Source: an uncultured Collinsella sp. (lineage in GTDB: Bacteria > Actinomycetota > Coriobacteriia > Coriobacteriales > Coriobacteriaceae). Taken from it: 7,593 nucleotides of DNA. The notes under the pieces are model-generated. The model was not told the DNA's origin. It saw only the letters and a program-made list of their open reading frames with translations, and searched no databases. The DNA lies in contig USHR01000091.1 in the NCBI GenBank assembly GCA_900554495.1, positions 1-7,593 of the forward strand, given 5' to 3'. The position numbers and the translations under genes are program-made. Positions 1-7,150 of this stretch are shown piece by piece. The stretch's first letter is position 1; every line of letters begins with the position of its first letter.

Positions 1-723
1 CTGGCGGTCTATCTCTTGTTTTCGGTTGCTTGCTTCCTTACCGTACATGAGCATTTAAGCACGGGTGATATTGTGCTTGATTTTTTCTCAGGCTCAGCAT
101 CGACCGCCCATGCCATGTTCCTGCAGGAGCTCGGAAAAGATGATCGCTATCAGTTTATCCTTGTCCAGCTTCCAGAGCCTTGTGACCCGAAACGCGACGC
201 CTACAAGGACGGGTATGAGACTCTCTGCGACATAGGCGAAGGACGCATTCGCCGCGCAGGCGACAAAATCAAAACCGAGCTCGAGGAATCCAACCGTCAA
301 CTCAAGCTTGGCGAGGGACCCAAGCAGCTTCCCGACATCGGCTTCCGTGTGTTCGAGCTCGATGAGTCCGGCATTGAGAAGCCCGAGCCCGGTCAGCTCC
401 TCTTCGACGTGGTCAAGCCCGATCGCTCCGATATGGATATCGTCTTCGAGATGATGCTCAAATGGGGCCTCGAGCTCACGCTGCCCGTCGAGAAGTCTGA
501 AGCCGCGGGCTATCCCATCTGGTCCGTCGCTTGCGACGAGCTCGTCTGCTGCATGTCCCGAGGCCTCACCATTGAGGCGCTCGAGGCCATCGCCGACATG
601 GAGCCCAGGCGCGTTCTCATCCTCGATTCCGTCCTCGACGACACCCTCAAGCTCAACGCCGTGCAGATCTTCAAGCACGCCGGCGAGCGCATGGGCTGTG
701 AGATCGAATTGAGGACGGTCTAG
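1..723 (+). CDS. mod: Type III restriction-modification methyltransferase (Mod), C-terminal part, partial at the left edge
   Basis: Site-specific adenine-N6 DNA methyltransferase subunit of a type III R-M system. It recognises the target, protects host DNA and is the partner of Res in the restriction complex. The frame is open from base 1, so the gene starts outside the window; a TTG at 16 is only an internal candidate. What is seen: AdoMet-binding motif I, LDFFSGSASTAHA, from about base 76, then FILVQLPEPCD (about 157-189) and GYETLCDIGEGRIRRAG (about 211-261), a C-terminal block typical of type III Mod. In this family the catalytic DPPY motif lies before motif I, so it is outside the window and cannot be checked. 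The remaining ~150 residues are variable. The stop at 721-723 is one base before res. Odd: the ~14 residues just before HEHLSTGD do not match the usual FDxPKP segment, and the first ~120 bases are AT-richer than the rest (see findings). Family call is firm; intactness is unknown. Confidence 0.9.
   Translation: MAVYLLFSVACFLTVHEHLSTGDIVLDFFSGSASTAHAMFLQELGKDDRYQFILVQLPEPCDPKRDAYKDGYETLCDIGEGRIRRAGDKIKTELEESNRQLKLGEGPKQLPDIGFRVFELDESGIEKPEPGQLLFDVVKPDRSDMDIVFEMMLKWGLELTLPVEKSEAAGYPIWSVACDELVCCMSRGLTIEALEAIADMEPRRVLILDSVLDDTLKLNAVQIFKHAGERMGCEIELRTV
711..714 (+). promoter_or_regulatory. Ribosome binding site of res, inside the end of mod
   Basis: GAGG lies 10 bases before the ATG at 725 and within the last codons of mod. 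It supports the ATG at 725 as the res start and couples res translation to ribosomes finishing mod. Confidence 0.55.
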
Positions 724-724
724 C

Positions 725-3700
725 ATGGCGGCGCTCGAGTTCAAGTTCTCATCCGACCAGCAGCACCAGCTGGAGGCCATCGAAGCAACCTGCGACCTGT
801 TCCGCGGACAACAATTTATTGGCAGCGTATTCTCCGCCGATTCCGGCCGCAAAGGCCAGACGGCAATCGGCGAGCTCATGGTCGGCCACGGCAACGAGCT
901 TCGCGTGGCGCCGGGCCAGCTCCTCGACAACCTGCACGCCGTGCAGGAGGAGGGCTGCCTCCCGGCAACCGACGTCCTCACCGATGGGCGCCTGCGAGAC
1001 TTCACCGTCGAGATGGAGACCGGCACCGGCAAGACCTACGTCTACATCCGCTCCATCTACGAGCTAAACCGCCGCTACGGCATCACCAAGTTCGTTATCG
1101 TCGTGCCGAGCGTGGCCATCCGCGAGGGCGTCCTCAAGAGCCTCCAGACCACCCGCAGGCACTTCGAGACGCTCTACGACCGCACGCCGCTCGACTACTT
1201 CGTGTACGACTCGAAGGACATGGGGCCGGTGGGTAACTTCGCCACGTCGAGCTCCATCCAGGTCATGGTCATCAACATCGACGCGTTCAACAAGGGCCTC
1301 GAGAAGGATGGCACCGCGAAGGAGGGCAACCTCTTCCACCGTCCCAGCGAGAAGCTCACCGGCGGCTTCAGCCCTCGCGAGCTCGTGAGCGCCTGCAAGC
1401 CCGTCGTCATCATCGACGAGCCCCAGAGCGTCGACAACACCAAGCAGGCCAAGGCCGCCATCAAGAGCCTGAACCCGCTGTTCGTGCTGCGCTACTCGGC
1501 CACGCACAAGCAGGCCTACAACATGATCTACCGCCTCACGCCGGTCGACGCCTTCGAGCGCCACCTGGTGAAGGGCATCTGCGTGGACTCGATCAAGGCC
1601 GAGGCGAACCTCAACGGCGCGTACGTGAGGCTCGAGTCCGTCAAGTCCGACCCGTTCTCCGCCAAGGTGTCCATCGACGTGCGCCAGGCCGACGGCACGC
1701 AGAAGCGCAAGGCCGTCACGGTGAAGACCGGCAACGACCTCTACCAGAAGAGCGGCGAGAACAGCGACTACGAGAGCGGCTGGGTGGTCAACAACATCGG
1801 CGCCGCAGTGGGCGACGAGTTCATAGAGTTCCAGAACGGCGAGGTGCTCGAGCTCGGCGAGGCGCTGGGCGACGTCAACGAGGAGGTCGTCAAGCGCGCG
1901 CAGATCCGCCGCACCATCGAGGACCACCTGGCCCGCCAGTTCGAGCTGTGGCCGCGCGGCGTGAAGGTGCTCTCGCTCTTCTTCATCGACCGCGTCGACC
2001 GATACCGCGTCTACGAGCCCGAAGTCCACGGCGGCCTGTACGCCCTGATGTTTGAGGAGGAGTACGCAGGTGCCCTGAACTCGAAGGCGCCTCGTCGCAT
2101 CGCAAAGGCGGCGGGGATCGGCAAGGGCACGTGGCTCGAGTGCTACGAAGCCGTCGGCGCCCCGCTGGTGCGCGACCCCCACGCCGTGCACCAGGGATAC
2201 TTCGCCAAGGACAAGAAGGGCAAGTTCAAGGACTCCAAGGGAGCCGCCGGCACCGCCGACGACGCCGGGGCCTTCGAGCTCATCATGCAGAAGAAGGAGA
2301 CGCTCATCTCCTTCCCGGACGGCAAGGACGCGGACAAGGACGTCTCTTTCGTCTTCAGCCACTCCGCGCTCAAGGAGGGCTGGGACAACCCCAACGTGTT
2401 CCAGATCTGCACGCTCGTCGAGACAAAGGACAACCTGACCAAGCGCCAGAAGATCGGCCGCGGTCTGCGCCTGTGCGTGAACCAGGATGGCGAGCGCCTG
2501 TACGACCCAGAGGCGAACGTGCTCACCGTCATCGCGAACGAGAGCTACGACGACTTCGCCAACGGCCTGCAGAAGGAGCTTGAGGCTGAGGACTTCAAGT
2601 TCGGCGTCATCACTCCGGAGAGCTTCACGAAGGTCACGGTCAAGGGCGATGATGGCGTCGAGGAGCGCCTGGGCTACGAGAAGTCCAAGCAGGTCTACGA
2701 CCACCTCGTCGCGACCGGCATGGTCGACGGCAAGGGCGCGGTGACGCCCGAGCTGAAGGCGGCCGCCGAGGAGGGCAAGGTCGAGCTCCCCGCCGAGCTC
2801 GAGCCTGCCAAGGAGCAGGTCGAGGCGATCATCATCCACAAGTCCCAGAGGGTCCAGATCCGTGACAAGGCCAAGGAGGTCTCGGTCGAGCTGCAGAAGG
2901 ACGTCACGCTCGACCCTGCGTTCCAGGCCCTGTGGGACCGCATCCGCCAGCGCACGCGCTTCCAGGTCGAGGTCGACTCCGGCAAGCTCATCGAGCATGC
3001 CATCGAAGCTGTCGACGGCATGCTCGCCGTGCGCCCGCCCCAGGTGACGAGCGAGCGTGCCTCGCTGGGCATCGACGACGCGGGCGTGAGCGCCGAGGGC
3101 ACGGGCACCTCCGTGGTGTCCGTTTCGGGAAAGGTGAAATACGACCTTCCCGACCCGATCGCAGAGCTGCAGGACGCCGTCGGGCTCACCCGCGGCACCA
3201 TCAAGGCGATCCTCGAGGGCTGCAGCCGCCTCGACGAGTTCGAGATCGACCCCGCGACCTTCCTCGCGCAGGTCGGCGACAAGATCAACCGCGTGAAGAA
3301 CGACCTCATCGCCCAGGGCATCAAGTACGTGCGCCTTCCCGAGGACGAGTGGTACACCATGCGCGACCTCGAGCTTGACGACTACACGGCCTACCTTGGG
3401 CAGAACGCGTGGAAGCCGGACATGACGAGCAAGAGCCTGTACAACTACGTGGTCTACGACTCGGCGGGGGTCGAGCGCTCCTTTGCCGAGGCTCTAGACA
3501 AGCAGGAGGAGGTTCTCGTGTTCGCGAAATTGCCCTCGGCGTTCAAGATCGACACGCCGCTCGGCAGTTACAACCCCGACTGGGCGTACGTCGAGGAGGC
3601 CGACGGCGAGCGCCGCGTGTACTTCGTGACCGAGACCAAGGGCGGCAAGAACGGCGAGCCCGCCCTGCGCGACGCGGAGAAGATCAAGATCGGCTGCGCC

Positions 3701-3787
3701 AAGAAGCACTTCGAGGCGCTGGACCTCGGAAACGACTTCCATTACAACGTGCGCACGACCTACCAATACGAGGCGGTGAAGGCTTAG
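725..3787 (+). CDS. res: Type III restriction endonuclease subunit Res (SF2 helicase/translocase plus PD-(D/E)XK nuclease)
   Basis: ATP-dependent restriction subunit that acts with Mod on unmethylated DNA carrying the target site. The length, 1020 aa, is normal for Res. Motifs in order: Walker A METGTGKT (residues 97-104), motif Ia-like VIVVPSVAIREG (124-135), Walker B VVIIDEPQ (227-234), motif III LRYSAT (255-260), motif V region FSHSALKEGWDNPN (544-557), and motif VI QKIGRGLR (575-582) with the arginine-finger region. The C-terminal nuclease domain shows E917/E922, then NPDW (950-953) and ETK (970-972), the PD-(D/E)XK pattern with D952, E970 and K972 as likely catalytic residues. All key motifs are present, so it should be active. 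The ATG at 725 follows a GAGG at 711-714 inside the end of mod. Gaps of one base to mod and to the downstream gene imply one transcript with translational coupling. Isoleucine is almost always ATC, a strong GC3 bias. Very secure call. Confidence 0.97.
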   Translation: MAALEFKFSSDQQHQLEAIEATCDLFRGQQFIGSVFSADSGRKGQTAIGELMVGHGNELRVAPGQLLDNLHAVQEEGCLPATDVLTDGRLRDFTVEMETGTGKTYVYIRSIYELNRRYGITKFVIVVPSVAIREGVLKSLQTTRRHFETLYDRTPLDYFVYDSKDMGPVGNFATSSSIQVMVINIDAFNKGLEKDGTAKEGNLFHRPSEKLTGGFSPRELVSACKPVVIIDEPQSVDNTKQAKAAIKSLNPLFVLRYSATHKQAYNMIYRLTPVDAFERHLVKGICVDSIKAEANLNGAYVRLESVKSDPFSAKVSIDVRQADGTQKRKAVTVKTGNDLYQKSGENSDYESGWVVNNIGAAVGDEFIEFQNGEVLELGEALGDVNEEVVKRAQIRRTIEDHLARQFELWPRGVKVLSLFFIDRVDRYRVYEPEVHGGLYALMFEEEYAGALNSKAPRRIAKAAGIGKGTWLECYEAVGAPLVRDPHAVHQGYFAKDKKGKFKDSKGAAGTADDAGAFELIMQKKETLISFPDGKDADKDVSFVFSHSALKEGWDNPNVFQICTLVETKDNLTKRQKIGRGLRLCVNQDGERLYDPEANVLTVIANESYDDFANGLQKELEAEDFKFGVITPESFTKVTVKGDDGVEERLGYEKSKQVYDHLVATGMVDGKGAVTPELKAAAEEGKVELPAELEPAKEQVEAIIIHKSQRVQIRDKAKEVSVELQKDVTLDPAFQALWDRIRQRTRFQVEVDSGKLIEHAIEAVDGMLAVRPPQVTSERASLGIDDAGVSAEGTGTSVVSVSGKVKYDLPDPIAELQDAVGLTRGTIKAILEGCSRLDEFEIDPATFLAQVGDKINRVKNDLIAQGIKYVRLPEDEWYTMRDLELDDYTAYLGQNAWKPDMTSKSLYNYVVYDSAGVERSFAEALDKQEEVLVFAKLPSAFKIDTPLGSYNPDWAYVEEADGERRVYFVTETKGGKNGEPALRDAEKIKIGCAKKHFEALDLGNDFHYNVRTTYQYEAVKA

Positions 3788-3788
3788 G

Positions 3789-4916
3789 ATGTCGAAGCTG
3801 CCCGGAAAGATGACGCGAAAGCAGCACTGGGTGCCGCGGTTCTACCTGCGCCATTTCGCGGATTCCTCCGGGCAGCTTCATGCCTACAGCAGACAGAAGG
3901 GCTCCTTCTTCCGCACGAATTGCGAGAACCTTTGCAGCATGCGCGATCTTTATGAGGTCGAGCATGCCGATGCGACAGGCGATGCGACAGACAGATTCTA
4001 TGCGCAGAACCTCATCGAGGTTAAGCTATCTGAGCTCGAGAGCCGCATCGCGCCGCTTTACGATCGCTTTTTGGAACGCCAGAAAGAAGACCGGTGCGAA
4101 GACGAAGGGTATTCTGATGGGAAAGCCGCCGTTTGCGAGCTGGCAGCAAATATCATCGTCCGGCACCCTATCAGTATGCGCGTCGACAAGAAATGGTCAC
4201 GCGAGACTGCCGAAGAGCTGCTCAGAAACGTTCATCTGACACCCTATGAGCTCGGCTTGCTCGATTGGTCGGATTGGCGCGGGGATTCCCAAGCGGTGGT
4301 CGAGCTTGCCGCCGCCGCAACCATGCTCTTCTCCAACGATGATATTGTGCCAGTTAACCGTATTCGAAAGGCTTTTTTTGAGAAGAGCTTCTCCATCCTT
4401 AGGGCACCCGTCGGCTCAGGGTTCGTTACGACGTCGATGCCTATGTTCATCATCGGGCCCGAGAACGACTCGTACGATTTTCATCTCGCGTATATGCCGT
4501 TGAGCAGTGAGTATGCTGCGGTCTTTTCAGATGACCCTCTATTTCCGCCGTTTGCGAGACTCGGTTTTTCGGGCGTCGAGTTCATGAACCGACTTCTTCT
4601 GCTTAACTGCGAGCATTGGGATGTCGCCATATCGAGGGGAAGCGGCCCGCTCGAGCACGCGGTACGCGATTGGAGTCAAGCGAACAGTGCCGAATTCATG
4701 CACGAGATGTTCACGCGCGACGGCAGGGAGCTATCCCTCGACACAGTGATCTACGACCGCTCGAAGAAGAAGGGGCAGACGATGATCGATACCATCGACC
4801 GTGGCTGCCTCGAGGGCGGCTGCCTTGATGACGAGGACCTGCGCATCATCTTCAAGCACCTTCTGGGGAGAAGACGGCAAGGACCGGGAACATTAAAGGG
4901 TCAAGCAGCGTATTGA
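3789..4916 (+). CDS. DUF4238-family protein, third gene of the type III R-M operon
   Basis: 375 aa, no signal peptide or membrane segment seen, so probably cytoplasmic. The N-terminus carries KQHWVPRFYLRHF (residues 11-23), the signature of DUF4238, followed by a GQLHAYSR strand (28-35). The middle has NIIVRHPISMR (121-131), the usual helical segment ending in an Arg-x-Pro-like turn. FVTTSMP (212-218) sits where the family usually has FITSDxP, and YMPLSSEYAAVFS (235-247) matches its PLSP strand. Order and length fit the family. The function of DUF4238 is not established as far as I know. The ATG at 3789 is one base after the res stop, with GAAGG just upstream (3778-3782); a second ATG at 3810 is possible, but the KQHW motif is retained either way. 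Codon use is less GC-biased than res (mixed ATT/ATA/ATC; TTTTTTGAG near 4374), suggesting separate acquisition. Context suggests a defence role or an R-M accessory, which is inference. Confidence 0.8.
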   Translation: MSKLPGKMTRKQHWVPRFYLRHFADSSGQLHAYSRQKGSFFRTNCENLCSMRDLYEVEHADATGDATDRFYAQNLIEVKLSELESRIAPLYDRFLERQKEDRCEDEGYSDGKAAVCELAANIIVRHPISMRVDKKWSRETAEELLRNVHLTPYELGLLDWSDWRGDSQAVVELAAAATMLFSNDDIVPVNRIRKAFFEKSFSILRAPVGSGFVTTSMPMFIIGPENDSYDFHLAYMPLSSEYAAVFSDDPLFPPFARLGFSGVEFMNRLLLLNCEHWDVAISRGSGPLEHAVRDWSQANSAEFMHEMFTRDGRELSLDTVIYDRSKKKGQTMIDTIDRGCLEGGCLDDEDLRIIFKHLLGRRRQGPGTLKGQAAY

Positions 4917-4928
4917 TAAAATTGACCC
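4898..4928. repeat. Perfect 7-bp inverted repeat with 17-base spacer between the DUF4238 and DUF262 genes
   Basis: GGGTCAA (4898-4904) and TTGACCC (4922-4928) are exact reverse complements. They flank the DUF4238 stop codon (4914-4916) in the AT-rich junction. No T-run follows, so it is not a convincing terminator. It could be an operator for a regulator of the downstream gene, or a weak attenuating hairpin. TTGATA (4913-4918) with CAATAA (4935-4940) at 16-base spacing is a weak promoter candidate here, which would give the DUF262 gene its own transcription. Seven bases can arise by chance. Confidence 0.35.
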
Positions 4929-4967
4929 CGCCAGCAATAACCGCAAAGGATAGATAGGGCTTTAAGG

Positions 4968-6671
4968 ATGGATGCAGGAAAAGCAACGATAAGCGGCGTG
5001 TTCAACGGATCGCGCCTGCTCGAAATACCTTTTTACCAAAGGGCGTACGTCTGGGGAGAAGAGCAATGGGAGCGTTTCCTCGGCGACATGGAGTTCGTCA
5101 CGGCCTCGAAGCGGCCCTATTTCCTGGGCTCCATCATCCTGAAGCAGGCCTCCTCCGGCAACACCTGGTCCGAGGTCTCCGAGGTTCGCACCGTCATCGA
5201 CGGCCAGCAGCGACTCACGACCATGGTCATCTTCTTCAAGGCACTCTGTGCAAAAAACGGCACCAACAATTTGTTTGAGCGAGATTTCGTCCTGGAGACC
5301 GGCGATGTCGCCTTGCGGCACGGCAAGTACGACCGGCAGGATTTCGAAAAGGTCGTCAGCGCCACGGGCTGCGAACCCCTCGAGGGCTCCTCGGCCATCG
5401 TCCTTGCCTACAACTACTTCCTCAAGAATATCGACCCGGAGAAGGTCGACAGGAACACGATCAAGTCGAACGTCCAGTTCGTCTGCATCGACCTTACCGA
5501 GGGCGAGGACGAGCAGCAGATATTCGACACCATCAACTCGCTCGGGGTGCGCCTGACGACGGCGGAGCTCCTCAAGAACTACTTCTTCAACCGCGAGAAC
5601 GAGCAGGCGTTCAAGGAGTGCTGGGAAGACGTCTTCGAGCCCACGGCTGAGAAGAGGGAGTATTGGGAGCAGGAGATCGTTACCGGGCGCATCAAGCGCA
5701 CGCTCGTCGACCTCTTCTTCGACGCGTTCCTCCAGATTCTGGTCCAGGACAAGAGGCGTGGCGTCACGACCGAGGACAAGCTCTTCTATTCGCGCACGTC
5801 CAACCTCTTCCAGTCCTACAAAGACTTCATCGCCAAGTACTGCGATGGGAGCAAAGATGAGGTGCTGGGTGCCATGAAGGCCTACGCCGAGGTGTTCGAG
5901 TCCACGTTCGACCCCACCTGTTGCGACAGGAACGTCTCCTCCGCGCCGTCCGCCGAGCGCATGAACGTGCTGATATTCGGTCTTAAGAATTCGACGCTCA
6001 TCCCATACGTATTGTACGTCCGCAAGAACGTGGAATCGTCGGATGAGCAGGCGAAGATCTTCGCCACGCTCGAGAGCTACATCGTCCGCCGAATGCTGGT
6101 CAGGGCGACCACCAAGAACTACAACAGGCTGTTCACCTCGCTGATCCTAAACGAGGCAAAGGACGCCGCCGCGCTGAGGACCGCGCTTGCCGCCGACGCG
6201 GAGGCGACCACCTATATGCCGAGCGACCCCGAGGTGCGCGCCGCGTTCGGCGAGTCGTGCCTGTACAACCTCCAGTCCAAAGGCGTCCTCTATCTGCTGG
6301 AAAGCGCCATCAGACCGAGCATGAGCAGCACCGCGCTTCTCGGATTCAACCAGTACACCCTCGAGCATATGATGCCTAAAAAGTGGCGCAACAAGTGGGG
6401 AGCCCTTGATGACGAGGCTGCTACGCGAAGGGACAGGAAGCTCCTCACGTTCGGCAACCTCGCCATCGTCACTCATTCGCTCAACGCCTCCATCCGCGAT
6501 GCCGAGTGGGTCGTCAAGAAGCAAGGGAAAGGATATAAGGACGGTCTGGCGCTCTGCGCCGCCGGCCTCGCCACCATGGATGGCGTCCTGGAGAAGGAAT
6601 CATGGGGCGAAGAGGACATCGACGAGCGCGCGGAGTGGCTTGCCGACAAGGCCCTGACCGTCTGGTCGTAG
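4968..6671 (+). CDS. DUF262 + DUF1524 protein, GmrSD-like modification-dependent (type IV) restriction enzyme
   Basis: 567 aa. The N-terminal DUF262 domain (ParB/Srx-like fold with NTPase activity in GmrS-type proteins) shows IPFYQRAYVW (residues 20-29), YFLGSIIL (51-58) and the hallmark DGQQRLTT (78-85). NSLGVRLTTAELLKNYFF (190-207) is the conserved follow-on segment. A long helical middle leads to the C-terminal DUF1524 HNH-type nuclease with YTLEHMMP (463-470, H467 the likely catalytic histidine), LTFGNLAIVTHSLN (493-506) and W514/K517. Fusion of both domains in one chain is the GmrSD layout; that enzyme cuts phage DNA with modified cytosines using NTP hydrolysis. The modification recognised here cannot be read from sequence. 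In my hand alignment the last conserved Asn of the nuclease (N..F/W..K) is D511. The ATG at 4968 lies 51 bases after the DUF4238 gene, with purine-rich GATAGGG and AAGG upstream. A general phage-defence nuclease with another trigger is the main alternative. Confidence 0.88.
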   Translation: MDAGKATISGVFNGSRLLEIPFYQRAYVWGEEQWERFLGDMEFVTASKRPYFLGSIILKQASSGNTWSEVSEVRTVIDGQQRLTTMVIFFKALCAKNGTNNLFERDFVLETGDVALRHGKYDRQDFEKVVSATGCEPLEGSSAIVLAYNYFLKNIDPEKVDRNTIKSNVQFVCIDLTEGEDEQQIFDTINSLGVRLTTAELLKNYFFNRENEQAFKECWEDVFEPTAEKREYWEQEIVTGRIKRTLVDLFFDAFLQILVQDKRRGVTTEDKLFYSRTSNLFQSYKDFIAKYCDGSKDEVLGAMKAYAEVFESTFDPTCCDRNVSSAPSAERMNVLIFGLKNSTLIPYVLYVRKNVESSDEQAKIFATLESYIVRRMLVRATTKNYNRLFTSLILNEAKDAAALRTALAADAEATTYMPSDPEVRAAFGESCLYNLQSKGVLYLLESAIRPSMSSTALLGFNQYTLEHMMPKKWRNKWGALDDEAATRRDRKLLTFGNLAIVTHSLNASIRDAEWVVKKQGKGYKDGLALCAAGLATMDGVLEKESWGEEDIDERAEWLADKALTVWS

Positions 6672-6901
6672 CCTCTCCCGCGCCCCATCCCGAAAATGCT
6701 CACGTCGTCGTTGACGCGGGATTCAGGTGCCTCTGGCACAGCCGGGGGCACCTTCATTCGCGGCTCTTCCTCCGCTGGCGTATCAACCCCCTCGCCAAGC
6801 GCCAGGAAGAATCTCATAACGACTTCGATCCTCTGCTGCAGGGTCTCGCTCAGTTCTCCGTAGGAGGCAGCCAACCGCACTTCCTTGGCCAGCTCCGTCA
6901 T
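6473..6901 (-). CDS. Hypothetical protein, possibly truncated, convergent with and overlapping the DUF262 gene
   Basis: 142 aa from the ATG at 6901, which has GAGGG five bases upstream; a longer start at 6958 lacks a clear ribosome binding site. I do not recognise the family. The N-terminal part (MTELAKEVRLAASYG, then LSETLQQRIEVVMRFFLAL) reads as two amphipathic helices, followed by an acidic, proline-rich linker (PAEEEPRMKVPPAVPEAPE) and DDVSIFGMGRGRG. This is believable protein, with codon use that looks coding. From about base 6671 downwards the frame lies antisense to the DUF262 gene, and the residues become Ser/Arg-rich and low in complexity, as expected of a shadow. I infer that the true gene was cut at its 3' end when the neighbouring defence gene arrived. 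It may be a pseudogene or an expressed remnant. Confidence 0.4.
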   Translation of the reverse strand: MTELAKEVRLAASYGELSETLQQRIEVVMRFFLALGEGVDTPAEEEPRMKVPPAVPEAPESRVNDDVSIFGMGRGRGYDQTVRALSASHSARSSMSSSPHDSFSRTPSMVARPAAQSARPSLYPFPCFLTTHSASRMEALSE

Positions 6902-7000
6902 CGAAGCCCTCAGCGCCTTCGCACGTTCACGGGGGTGCCGATCGCCTGCACCGGGCATTCTGGCCGGTCAGAACATCGTGGTGAACGGCCATCTCCTAGC

Positions 7001-7072
7001 TTGACATCCTCTCCCGCTTGAAGGCGGGGATTCCCGTCGCCGGTCGGACTCCCTGAAGGACTTCCGGCCGGC
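7001..7072 (-). mobile_element. Right-end relic of an IS200/IS605-family (tnpB-type) element, with two hairpins
   Basis: On the minus strand this reads as the characteristic end of tnpB-bearing elements: GGGAATCCCCGCC, a short loop, then a CGGGAGAGGATGTCAA terminus at 7001. The terminal hairpin pairs CCCGC (7013-7017) with GCGGG (7024-7028) around a TTGAAG loop. A second hairpin lies inside: GCCGGTCGGA (7039-7048) with TCCGGCCGGC (7063-7072), 10 bp with one imperfect pair. In these families such structured ends serve TnpA, and the RNA reading through them is the omega RNA scaffold of TnpB, with the guide taken from flanking DNA. No TnpA or intact TnpB is present. The minus frame just right of it (about 7075-7188, including TALRLRRIRLDRCDPAPP) could be decayed tnpB 3' sequence, which is less certain. 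The match is to a remembered consensus, not a search. Confidence 0.6.
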
Positions 7073-7150
7073 GGAGCGGGGTCGCAGCGATCCAGCCGGA
7101 TGCGCCGGAGCCGCAACGCCGTTGAATCCTCGCGACGCATAGCCGCTGCT

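Noticed and set aside
94..1032. Minus-strand open frame of 312 codons across mod and res
   Set aside because: It spans the junction of two well-supported + strand genes and shows only shadow composition.
1064..2998. Long minus-strand open frame (644 codons) antisense to res
   Set aside because: Leu/Val/Asp/Ala/Arg-rich low-complexity translation caused by the strong GC3 bias of res; no recognisable motif, while the + strand has all Res motifs.
6725..6753. AGGTGCC/GGCACCT 7-bp inverted repeat as a terminator for the defence genes
   Set aside because: 15-base loop, no T-run, and it lies within the candidate minus-strand coding frame.
6602..7021. Plus-strand open frame of 139 codons after the DUF262 gene
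   Set aside because: Arg/His/Pro-rich, begins inside the DUF262 gene in another frame, and is antisense to the more protein-like minus frame.
7001..7029. TTGACA at 7001-7006 as a -35 promoter box
   Set aside because: It belongs to the IS605-type terminus, and the position 17 bases downstream is GC-only with no -10 box.
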